64,000 bases of DNA, taken from NCBI RefSeq assembly GCF_900105245.1, contig NZ_FNSZ01000001.1, positions 5,826,001 through 5,890,000 of the forward strand. The letters are read 5' to 3'. Shown here one piece after another: positions 17,563-25,900 of the stretch. This stretch comes from Streptomyces sp. 1222.5 (lineage in GTDB: Bacteria > Actinomycetota > Actinomycetes > Streptomycetales > Streptomycetaceae). The position numbers were made by a program, and so were the translations under genes. Below the pieces are notes generated by a model. That model was not told the DNA's origin. It searched no databases and was given only the letters and a program-made list of their open reading frames with translations. Position 1 is the first letter of the stretch; each line of letters starts with the position of its first letter.

Positions 17563-19017
17563 CTACGGGCGGAACGCGCCCGGATGGGTCTGCTCCCGCA
17601 CCGCGGTGAACTGCTGCCGTACCGCCTGGCCCACCGCCAGCTCCTCGCCCGGCTCCAGCACCTGCGCCGCGGCGCCCTGCCAGGCCGGCGGGGTGCGCGG
17701 GTCGAGCGTGCCCTGCGACACCCCGAGCGCCCAGGCCGCCTGCCGGGCCGCGCCGATCGCCGCGTAGTCCGCGGGCTGCGGCACGACGACCTGGGCGCCG
17801 AACAGCGAGGGCGCCGCGGCCTGCACGGCGGACAGCTCGGCGGCCTGGCCGAGCAGGAAGATCCGGCGCACGTCCACGCCCCGCCCGCGCAGGACGTCCA
17901 GCGCGTCGCCGAGTCCGCACAGCATGCCCTCGAACGCGGCCCGCGCCAGGTGCTCGGGCTTCATCGACTCCCGTCGCAGCCCCGCGAGCGTCCCCGCGGT
18001 GTGCGGGAGGTTCGGCGTCCGCTCACCCTCCAGGTAGGGCAGCAGCACCAGTCCGTGGGAGCCCGGCGTGGACTTCATGGCCAGATCGGACAGGCTCTCC
18101 AGATCCGGCAGCCCGAGGAGTTCGGCGGCGCCGCGCAGGGTCCGCACGGCGTTCAGGGTGGTGACGACGGGCAGGTGCATGCCGGTGGCGTCGGCCAGCG
18201 AGGTGATCATCCCGGACTGGTCGACGAGCGCCTCCGGGTGCACGGCCATCACCGATCCGGACGCCCCGAGGGACACCACCGCGTCCCCGAGCCCGATCCC
18301 GAGCCCGAACGCGGCGGCCATGGTCTCCCCGGTCCCGGCGGAGATCAGCAGCCCCTCAGGGGTCGTGCCGGCCGCGTCCGAGGGGCCGATCACCTCGGGG
18401 AGTATCGCCTGGTGGCCGAGGGCCAGCTCGACCAGGTCGGGCCGGTAGCCGCCGCTCGCCGCGGACCAGTAGCCGGTGCCGGAGGCGCCGCCCCGGTCGG
18501 TGGTCCGCCGCACCGGCCGCCCGAGCAGCTGCCACACCAGCCAGTCGTGGGCCTGCAGCAGCACGGCCGTGCGCAGGGCGTTCTCGGGCTCGTTCTTCGC
18601 CAGCCAGCGCAGCTTGGTGACCGGCTGGGCGGCCTGGGGCGCGCAGCCCACGGCCTGCGCCCACGCCTCGCGCCCGCCGAGCGCGTCGACCAGATCGGCC
18701 GCCGCGACCTGTGCCCGCTTGTCGCCGCCGACCAGCGCCGGGCGCACCGTGTTGCCCTGGGCGTCCAGCGGGACCAGCGCGTTCTGCTGGGCGGAGACGC
18801 CGATGGCCTGCACGCCCTCCAGCAGGCCGCCCCCCGCGGCCTCGCCCAGGGAGAGCAGCCAGGCCTGCGGGTCGACGTCGCTGGGGCGGCCCGCACCGTC
18901 CGGCGTCTCCACCGGATGCGGTGCGTATCCCTGCCGGAGTACGGCACCGGTGTCCGTGTCACAGACCACGATGCGCGTGAAATCGGGCGAGCTGTCCAAG
19001 CCGGCGACTATCCCCAT
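17563..19017 (-). CDS. FGGY-family carbohydrate kinase (xylulokinase-like)
   Basis: A 484-residue sugar kinase of the FGGY fold. The N-terminal phosphate loop (GLDSSPDFTRIVVCD), the first-domain sugar-binding region (GVSAQQNALVPLD) and the C-terminal ATP-binding motifs (VVSLGASGSVMAV, RAAFEGMLCGLGDALDVL, FLLGQAAELSAVQ) are recognisable. Xylulokinases are the closest class I recognise, though the usual Gly-rich GGGA(R/K)S segment reads GQAAELS here, so substrate is uncertain. It is not next to a xylose isomerase or sugar transporter. An ATP-dependent sugar phosphorylation role in the cytoplasm is likely. Confidence 0.82.
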   Translation of the reverse strand: MGIVAGLDSSPDFTRIVVCDTDTGAVLRQGYAPHPVETPDGAGRPSDVDPQAWLLSLGEAAGGGLLEGVQAIGVSAQQNALVPLDAQGNTVRPALVGGDKRAQVAAADLVDALGGREAWAQAVGCAPQAAQPVTKLRWLAKNEPENALRTAVLLQAHDWLVWQLLGRPVRRTTDRGGASGTGYWSAASGGYRPDLVELALGHQAILPEVIGPSDAAGTTPEGLLISAGTGETMAAAFGLGIGLGDAVVSLGASGSVMAVHPEALVDQSGMITSLADATGMHLPVVTTLNAVRTLRGAAELLGLPDLESLSDLAMKSTPGSHGLVLLPYLEGERTPNLPHTAGTLAGLRRESMKPEHLARAAFEGMLCGLGDALDVLRGRGVDVRRIFLLGQAAELSAVQAAAPSLFGAQVVVPQPADYAAIGAARQAAWALGVSQGTLDPRTPPAWQGAAAQVLEPGEELAVGQAVRQQFTAVREQTHPGAFRP

Positions 19018-19100
19018 ACCGAAGATTTTGCCGTACCGCCGGGGCTGCTTCCGCCAGGGCGCCGCGGGCGGCGGCGGAGCACCGGCGCCGAGCTGGGACG

Positions 19101-19406
19101 TCAGGTGTTGCTCGTGCCCCAGTCGTCGTCGGCCGTGCCGTTGACGTTGCGCTCGCGCAGGGAGCGGACGCGCTGGGCGACCGAGGCCGGGACATGGTCG
19201 CCGACCTTGTCGCTGACCGTGTGGAAGGCCTTCCCGGCGTAGACGCGGCCCTGCTGGGCGGCGCTCTCCGCGGTGTTGCGGACGGCCGGGTTCTGCATGA
19301 TCTGCTGAGCGGACTTCTTCAGCTGCTCGTAGCGCTCGCGTCCGGCCCTCGTGCCGAGTACGTAACCGAGTGCCATTCCGGCGACGAACGTGAGCCGGTA
19401 GCGCAT
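19101..19406 (-). CDS. YtxH-like small membrane-anchored protein
   Basis: A 101-residue protein with a short hydrophobic N-terminus (RLTFVAGMALGYVLGTRAGRE) followed by an amphipathic, charged helical tail, as in YtxH-domain stress proteins of actinobacteria. Function is unknown. The ATG at 19406 is preferred over the GTG at 19415 because of the GGGAAGGG site upstream and because related proteins begin MRYRLTFVAG. Confidence 0.75.
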   Translation of the reverse strand: MRYRLTFVAGMALGYVLGTRAGRERYEQLKKSAQQIMQNPAVRNTAESAAQQGRVYAGKAFHTVSDKVGDHVPASVAQRVRSLRERNVNGTADDDWGTSNT

Positions 19407-19567
19407 GGCTGCCACCCTTCCCTTGTGCCTAGGTCTCTGGTGCGGCGTCGGCGCCGGGGGATACCGATTGGCGGAGCACCCCCCTGCTTGCGCTAATGTA
19501 TGTGTCGCAGCGAGCGCCCGCCCCCTGGCGAATACCCAGGTAGGTACGTTCGATGCAATCGAGGCGA

Positions 19568-19640
19568 TCCTCCGTAGCTCAATTGGCAGAGCAGCCGGCT
19601 GTTAACCGGCAGGTTACTGGTTCGAGTCCAGTCGGGGGAG
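19568..19640 (+). tRNA. tRNA-Asn (GTT), copy 1
   Basis: A 73-base cloverleaf. The acceptor stem TCCTCCG pairs with CGGGGGA (one T-G pair), the anticodon stem GCCGG/CCGGC closes loop CTGTTAA with anticodon GTT, and the T arm holds GGTTCGAGTCC. The discriminator base is G. The CCA end is not encoded. Confidence 0.97.
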
Positions 19641-19646
19641 CTTCGG

Positions 19647-19719
19647 TCCTCCGTAGCTCAATTGGCAGAGCAGCCGGCTGTTAACCGGCAGGTTACTGGT
19701 TCGAGTCCAGTCGGGGGAG
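19647..19719 (+). tRNA. tRNA-Asn (GTT), copy 2
   Basis: Identical in all 73 bases to the copy that starts 79 bases upstream; only 6 bases separate the two. Both are probably cut from one transcript that ends at the hairpin 12 bases downstream. Confidence 0.97.
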
Positions 19720-19730
19720 CACGCTGAACG

Positions 19731-19752
19731 AGGACCCTCCGGGGTCCTTTTT
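19731..19752 (+). terminator. Rho-independent terminator of the tRNA-Asn pair
   Basis: AGGACCC and GGGTCCT form a 7-bp stem with a TCCG loop, followed by a run of five T residues. This is a classic intrinsic terminator, uncommon in such GC-rich DNA. Confidence 0.9.
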
Positions 19753-19895
19753 CATGTCCACGGGGAACCGCCGCGCCTGCGGAGATGTCCTCAGGTTCAT
19801 GAGCAGCGCGGAAGCCGACCATCCGAAGCAGGAGATCGTATGAGCGGCTATGCTGCGGCAGACGGCGCGCACACATGTACGCGACACGCCGCTAT

Positions 19896-19969
19896 GGGGC
19901 GGTAGCTCAGCCGGTTAGAGCAGCGGACTCATAATCCGTCGGCCGTGGGTTCGAGTCCCACCCGCCCCA
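19896..19969 (+). tRNA. tRNA with CAT anticodon, probably tRNA-Ile2
   Basis: A 74-base cloverleaf with acceptor stem GGGGCGG/CCGCCCC, discriminator A, and anticodon loop CTCATAA. CAT can be elongator Met, initiator Met or lysidine-modified Ile2. The initiator is excluded because the first base pair is G-C. The sequence resembles actinobacterial Ile2 more than the elongator Met I recall (GGCGGGG acceptor), so Ile2 is preferred. CCA is not encoded. Confidence 0.9.
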
Positions 19970-20024
19970 CAGGACACCGCAGGTGCAGAAACGATGCGAC
20001 CTGCGTGGCGAGGAACACGATCAA

Positions 20025-20057
20025 GCGCGGGCCGGGAGTATTCCCGGCCCGCGCTTT
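20025..20057 (+). terminator. Terminator after the CAT-anticodon tRNA
   Basis: A perfect 13-bp stem (GCGCGGGCCGGGA / TCCCGGCCCGCGC) with loop GTAT, followed by TTTC. It ends the tRNA transcript. The rest of the 350-base gap, 20058-20319, must hold the promoter of the VMAP operon, but I see no clear -35/-10 pair. Confidence 0.88.
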
Positions 20058-20319
20058 CGTCGTCGGCGGACCTTCCCGGGCCGTGCCGCCTGTGCGGACC
20101 CGTGCGCGGCGCGGGTCCGGCGGTCCTGGTGGGGCGGGTGGGGCGGGCGCGGCCGGCCGCCCTGACCGCCGCCCCGCGTCCACGACGGCTCCCGTGAGAT
20201 CCGGCCGCGCAGGGTGGCGACGTGTCAGGCCCGGGCCATACCCTGGACGCAGAGCGGCGGAGCCCGGACTGCCCGACTGCGACGAGGAGTTGAGGGGACC
20301 GGGCGAGACGGGGGGACGC

Positions 20320-21831
20320 TTGTTCGGCGACGGAAATGGCGGTCGTGCGCCAGGACTCGAGCGTGAGCTGGTTGATCAGATGTGCGCGGTGACGGGACTC
20401 GATGCACCGGAGGGGCGCGATCTCTTGATCAATATGCTGGCGAGCCGGTTACCCGAGTTAGGCAACATCCGGCGCCACGGCCGGACCCGGCCCGAGATGC
20501 TGGAGATCGTCCGCGCCTGTCTGAGGGAGCCCGGCGGGCTTCCCGAGCTGGCCGCCACCCTCAACGACTACGCCCCCAACACCGTGCCCGTGCTCCGGAT
20601 CAGCGAGCTGGCCGTCACCTCCCCGGTGCTGGCGGTGCTCTCCGAGGCGGACTCGCGCGAAGTCCACTCCCTGCTGTCCCGCGTCCGCCATCTCGACGTG
20701 CGTGGTGTGCTGTACGCGGCGGCCGGTGAGCTGACGCTCCCGGACCGGCGGGTCTCCACCCTCCGCGACGCCTTCGACTTCCTCTCCCAGGTCAACGCCC
20801 GCGCCGACGGACTGCTCCCCGTGATGGCCCTCGTCGAGCACGTCGTCGCCGCGCTGGAGGGCGACGCCCACCGCCAGGTCGCCGACGGGCTGCGGGCGTG
20901 GAACGACGCCCAGGCGCGCAGGCTCGGCACGGGTGCGCAGCTCAAGGCGCTGCGCGCGGAGATCGCGCAGGCCCCCACGGCACAACCGGCGCCCGCCTGC
21001 CTCGTTATCCAGCTCAGCAGACACGGGATGACCCCGGACCACTATCTGCTGTCCCACTGGCGGCAGATACGTCCGGGACCCTGGCGGCCGGAGCGCGGAG
21101 AGGACCAGATCGTGGCCCTGAAGGACGTGGAGGCCACCGTGGAGCGGCTGGTCGTCCGCGCCGAGAGGGACTGGGCCGGGCGGCCCGGCAGACCGGTGCT
21201 GGAGTTCGTCCTGCCCTTCCATCTGCTGAACCATCCCCTGGAGTGGCTGCCGATGGCCTCGCAGTCCTCCTCGTCGACCGCGCTGTGCCTCAGCTATCCG
21301 GTGGTCCTGCGGAGCCTGGAGCGCATGCGCGCCCGCGAGTTCCACCGGCGCTGGCACAACCGCTGGCAGCAGATGACCGAGGACGCCGGCATCGTCTGCC
21401 ACTGGGACACGACCGGGCGGCGCGGCCACGACCCCGTGCAGTGGACGAGCAGGCTGACCGCCGACGAGCGGCTGGTCTCGGTCGCGCTCAACGCACCGCC
21501 GCTGCCGGGGCCCGCCGGCAGCCGGGCCTCGCTGGAGGCCGCCCTGCGCGCCGGGGTCCCGCTGGCGGTCTGGGACCGCCGGCCGGCCCCGCCGGGCGAG
21601 TTCCGAAAACGGGTGAAGAAGATCATCAAGGGAAAACCGATCGAACTGCCGCAGCGGGTCCAGCAGTTGCGCAACGAGGCGGCGACCGCCGCCGCGGCGC
21701 AGCGGGACGCGCACGCCGGCCGTCATTTCGCGGTTCTGTTCGACGACCCGAACCGCATCGTCGACGGGTCGTCCCCGGGAGCGGATTCCGGGAGCACGCG
21801 GGGCGGACACGACGACGAGGGGGATTCATGA
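20320..21831 (+). CDS. EAD2-VMAP protein: sensor/adaptor of a VMAP ternary system
   Basis: A roughly 503-residue protein with three parts. Residues about 15-90 are an effector-associated domain 2 (ELVDQMCAVTGL ... LEIVRACLREPGGLPELAA). Residues about 95-220 are a helical middle region. Residues about 225-450 are the vWA-MoxR-associated protein C-terminal domain (PACLVIQLSRHG, VLEFVLPFHLLNHPLEWLPM, VPLAVWDRRPAPPGEFRKR). VMAP proteins form ternary systems with a MoxR ATPase and a vWA protein, both encoded next, in predicted NTP-dependent conflict systems. The stop overlaps the MoxR start (ATGA). The start is uncertain: TTG at 20320 with a G-rich site is chosen so that the EAD2 stays whole; ATG at 20380 would cut into it. 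Confidence 0.8.
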   Translation: MFGDGNGGRAPGLERELVDQMCAVTGLDAPEGRDLLINMLASRLPELGNIRRHGRTRPEMLEIVRACLREPGGLPELAATLNDYAPNTVPVLRISELAVTSPVLAVLSEADSREVHSLLSRVRHLDVRGVLYAAAGELTLPDRRVSTLRDAFDFLSQVNARADGLLPVMALVEHVVAALEGDAHRQVADGLRAWNDAQARRLGTGAQLKALRAEIAQAPTAQPAPACLVIQLSRHGMTPDHYLLSHWRQIRPGPWRPERGEDQIVALKDVEATVERLVVRAERDWAGRPGRPVLEFVLPFHLLNHPLEWLPMASQSSSSTALCLSYPVVLRSLERMRAREFHRRWHNRWQQMTEDAGIVCHWDTTGRRGHDPVQWTSRLTADERLVSVALNAPPLPGPAGSRASLEAALRAGVPLAVWDRRPAPPGEFRKRVKKIIKGKPIELPQRVQQLRNEAATAAAAQRDAHAGRHFAVLFDDPNRIVDGSSPGADSGSTRGGHDDEGDS

Positions 21832-22949
21832 ACGGTGTCCATCACCCGGTCGAGAGCACCGGGAACGGAGGGTCCGTCAGCAGCCGCAGCTGGTGGATCT
21901 ACCGAGGCACCGGGCAGCCGCTGGCCGACATCCGCCTCGGCGACGTACTGCCTCCGCCACCCGCGTGGCGGGACTTCGACGGCGGACCGGTGCTGCCGCC
22001 CGTACCGGCCGAGAGCGCCGAGACCGACCGCCGGCTCGGTGGCGCGGACCGCGCCACCCCCCGCCAGAACCCGCACGACATCGATATGATCAACACGGCC
22101 CTGCTGCTGCGCCGCCCGCTGCTCGTCACGGGCCGCCCCGGCATCGGCAAGTCGACGCTCGCCTACCTGGTCGCGCGCGAGCTGGGCCTCGGCCGTGTGC
22201 TGCACTGGGGCATCACCTCCCGCAGCACCCTGCGCTCGGGCCTGTACGAGTACGACGCCATCGGCCGCGCCCAGGCCTCCCTCGGCCGCGGTCCGGCGGC
22301 CGCCGGGACGTCCGGGGCGCCGGGCACCGGCGCGGACGGCGAGGCGGGGCCGGGTCCGGACGGCGGGGGAGCGCGGATCGGGGACTTCGTCCGGCTCGGA
22401 CCGCTGGGCACCGCGCTGCTGCCGTACGAGCTGCCGCGCGTCCTGCTCATCGACGAGCTGGACAAGAGCGACATCGACCTGCCCAGCGACCTCCTCCATG
22501 TGCTGGAGAACGGCGCGTACGACATCCCCGAGCTGGTCCGCGCCCGCCAGCGGGAGCGGCACGCGCAGGTGTTCACCGACGACCCGGACAGCACGGTCAC
22601 GGTGACCGACGGGCGGATCCGGTGCCGGGCCTTCCCGTTCGTCGTCATCACCAGCAACGGGGAGCGGCAGTTCCCGCCCGCCTTCCTGCGCCGCTGCGTC
22701 CGGCTCGACGTCTCGCCGCCGCGCGAGGACCAGCTCGCCGCCATGATCGCGGCCCACTTCCGGGACCAGGACGGCCGCCACGACGCGTTGATCCGCGCGT
22801 TCGTGGAGCGCAGCCGGGAACACGGCGGGCTGGCGGCCGACCAGTTGCTCAACGCCGTCTTCCTGCGCACGGCCGGCGTCCGCGACGACGACGCGGCCTG
22901 GGGCGACCTGCTGGAGGCCCTCTGGCGTGAGCTGTCGGGGGCGCCCTGA
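21828..22949 (+). CDS. MoxR-type AAA+ ATPase of VMAP ternary system 1
   Basis: A 373-residue AAA+ ATPase. Walker A is GRPGIGKST (near residue 104), Walker B is VLLIDELDKSD (near 205), sensor 1 lies in VVITSNGERQFPPAF and the arginine finger in FLRRCVRLD. MoxR ATPases remodel partners together with vWA-domain proteins. The short Pro-rich N-terminus with WRDFDGGP is also found in the second MoxR gene of this window. A Gly/Ala/Pro-rich insert (about residues 152-182) separates two parts of the AAA core. Start overlaps the upstream stop by 4 bases, and its own stop shares one base with the next start (TGATG), so the three genes are tightly coupled. Confidence 0.88.
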   Translation: MNGVHHPVESTGNGGSVSSRSWWIYRGTGQPLADIRLGDVLPPPPAWRDFDGGPVLPPVPAESAETDRRLGGADRATPRQNPHDIDMINTALLLRRPLLVTGRPGIGKSTLAYLVARELGLGRVLHWGITSRSTLRSGLYEYDAIGRAQASLGRGPAAAGTSGAPGTGADGEAGPGPDGGGARIGDFVRLGPLGTALLPYELPRVLLIDELDKSDIDLPSDLLHVLENGAYDIPELVRARQRERHAQVFTDDPDSTVTVTDGRIRCRAFPFVVITSNGERQFPPAFLRRCVRLDVSPPREDQLAAMIAAHFRDQDGRHDALIRAFVERSREHGGLAADQLLNAVFLRTAGVRDDDAAWGDLLEALWRELSGAP

Positions 22950-25900
22950 TGGGTGAGGAGCCGCGTCCGTACCCGGAGCCCGTCGAACTGGCGGAGGCGC
23001 TGTGGCTGCACGCGTACCAGACGCTGGCGGCGCGGCTGCCCCCGTCCGACCGCCCGCCGCAATCCCGGCCGTCCACGCCGCCGGGGCTCTCCGGGCTGCC
23101 CGAACCGTCCGGCCGGCAGGCCGCCGGGCCCGGGCCCGAGGATCCGCCCGGTGAGCCGGCGGACGGCGGACCGCGGGCGGCGGAGGGCTCTCGGCCGGAG
23201 CCGCGGACGGCCCCCGCGGCGGACCGGGCGGCAGCCGGCGGCCGGGAGGGGCCGGGGGGCGGGCGGCCGTGGCCCTCGCCGGCGGTCGACGCGCCACGGA
23301 CACCGCTGCGGTACCTGCGCACCGGGACCGACACATCCGGATCCGGGGCCGGTGCGGAGCGGCGGGCCGTGTACGGCGAGGCCGGGGCGGCGGTCGCGCC
23401 GGGACCGGATCTGCGCGACGCGCCGGAGATCGGCCGGCGGCTGCGACCGCTGAAGCAGGTGGTGCCCTCGGCGTCCGAGGTGGAGCTGGACGAGGAGGCC
23501 ACCGCCGAGCACGCCGCCGAGGACGGCCTCTGGCTGCCGTACACCCGGTCGGCGGACGAGCGCCGGTTCGATCTCGTCCTGGTGGTGGACGATCACCCGA
23601 CGATGGTGATCTGGCAGCAGACGATCACCGAGTTCACCGCCGTGGCGGAGCAGCTGGGCGCCTTCCGGGACGTCCGGGTGCGCCGGCTGGGCCTGCGCGA
23701 GGGGCCCGGCGGCGAGGAGGCGGTGCTGCGCGGCCCGCATCCGGACGACGAACGCGCCGGTGCCCCCGGCGAGCTGGTGGACCGGACCGGCCGCCGGATC
23801 GTCCTGGTGCTGACCGACGGCCTGGGGCCGCTGTGGCGGGGGGACGCCGGCCGTGCGGCGCTGGAGCTGTGGGGGGCCGCCGGGCCGGTCGCGGTGGTGC
23901 ACCTGCTGTCCCAGAGGGACTGGCACCGCACCGCCGTGGTGCCCCGGCAGGCACGACTGCACAGCCCGCGCGCGGGAGCCCGCAACACCGAACTGTCCGT
24001 GCACTTCCCGCCGGAGCAGCGCGACCCGTTCGACCCGCCGCCCGACAAGTGGACGGTGGCCGTCCCGGTGCTGGAACTGGACGCCGACTGGCTGGGCCGC
24101 TGGGCCCGGCTGGTGGCCGGTGACGAGTCCGGCCGGGTCGACGCCCCCGTGCTGCTGCTGGGCGTGCCCGAGCGGCCCGTCCCGGACGACGACCGCGAGC
24201 CGCCCCTCGACGTCCCGGTGCCGTCGGTACGGGAGCGCATCCGGCGCTTCCGCAGCCACGCCACCCCCACCGCCTTCCGGCTGGCCACCCATCTGGCCGC
24301 CGCGGTCCTCGAACCCCGCCTGGTGCGGGACGTACAGCGCAAGCTGGTGCCGGAGGCCCAACCGGTGCATCTGGCCGAGCTGTTCCTGAGCGGCCTGCTG
24401 GAGCAGACCCCGCCCGGCGAACCGCCCGGCGATCCCGCCCGTATCCCGCTGGACTTCGTCGACGGCGCACGCGAGGAACTGCTGTCCGCCGCGATGCGCG
24501 CGGACACGGCGCGGGTGGTCAGTTCGGTGTCCGACTTCTACGGAGACCGCTTCGAGGCGGCCCGCGGGCTGCACGGCGCCCTGCTCGCTCCCGAAGAGGC
24601 GCCCGATCCTCCGGTCACGGCGGAGAGCCTGCCGTTCGTGCGCGTGGAACTGGCGGTCCTCCGTGCCCTCTCGGGGCCCTATCTGCTCCGTGCCCGACGC
24701 ATCAGCGCAGCTCTGGAAGGGGCTCTGCCGGGAGCGTCGATCACGCAGAACACGGAGCGAATGGTCCACGATGTCCACAATGTAGACATAAATTCCGACA
24801 CGGACGGCCTGATCATGACCGACACCACTGCCAGTCAGCACCAGCGTGAGGACGGGGGCGCCGTCAACAGCAATCCGGCCAAGGGCATTCCGGCACCGAG
24901 CCCCGACGGGCAGTCGGACGCCGTCTCCTCGTCACGCGGCACACCGGTACCGTCCGCACCGCAGTCGACGCCGTCCCCGCACACCACGGCACGCACCTCC
25001 GTGCCCGCCGTGTGGGGCAACGTCCCGCCGAACAACCCCAATTTCGTCGGTCGCGAGGACCTGCTGGAGCAGGTCCGGGAGCAATTGGTGACCGGCGACA
25101 CCTCGGCCGTGCTGCCGCACGCCCTGCACGGCATGGGCGGTGTCGGAAAGTCGCAGATCGCCATCGAGTACGTGTACCGGTACGCGTCCGACTACGACGT
25201 GGTGTGGTGGATCCCGTCGGAACAGCCGACGATGATCCTCACCGCCCTCACCGAACTCGCCCACCGGCTGGGCCTGAACGTGAGCAGCGAGGCCAACCGG
25301 GCCGTCCCCGCGGTGCGCGAGGCACTGCGCCGGGGCCACCCGTACGACCGGTGGCTCCTGGTGTTCGACAACGCCGAGAACGTGGAGGCCGTACGCCCCT
25401 ACTTCCCGACCGGTGGCACCGGCAAGATCCTCATCACCTCCCGCAACCAGGAGTGGGACCGGGTCGCGAGGACGCTGTCCGTCGACGTCTTCACCCGTGA
25501 GGAGAGCAAGGCGCTGCTGCGCCGCCGCGCCCGCAACCTGAGCGACGGCGACGCCGACCGGCTCGCCGAGGCCCTGGGCGACCTGCCGCTCGCCATCGAG
25601 CAGGCGGCCGCCTGGCAGGCGGTCACCGGCATGTCCGTGCCCGAGTACCTGCGGCTGATCAACGAGAAGATCGCCGAGCTGATGCTCGAACTCGTCCCGT
25701 CGCCCGACTACCCCATGTCGGTCGCCGCGGCCTGGGACGTCTCGCTGCGGCAGCTGGAGCAGCGCAACCCGGCGGCCCTCCAGCTCCTCCAGGTCTCCTC
25801 GTTCTTCGCGCCCGAACCGATCTCCCGCAGCCTGTTCAACAACTCGCGGAGCACCACCATCGCCCCCGAGCTGGACGAGGCCCTGCGCGACCCCATCAAA

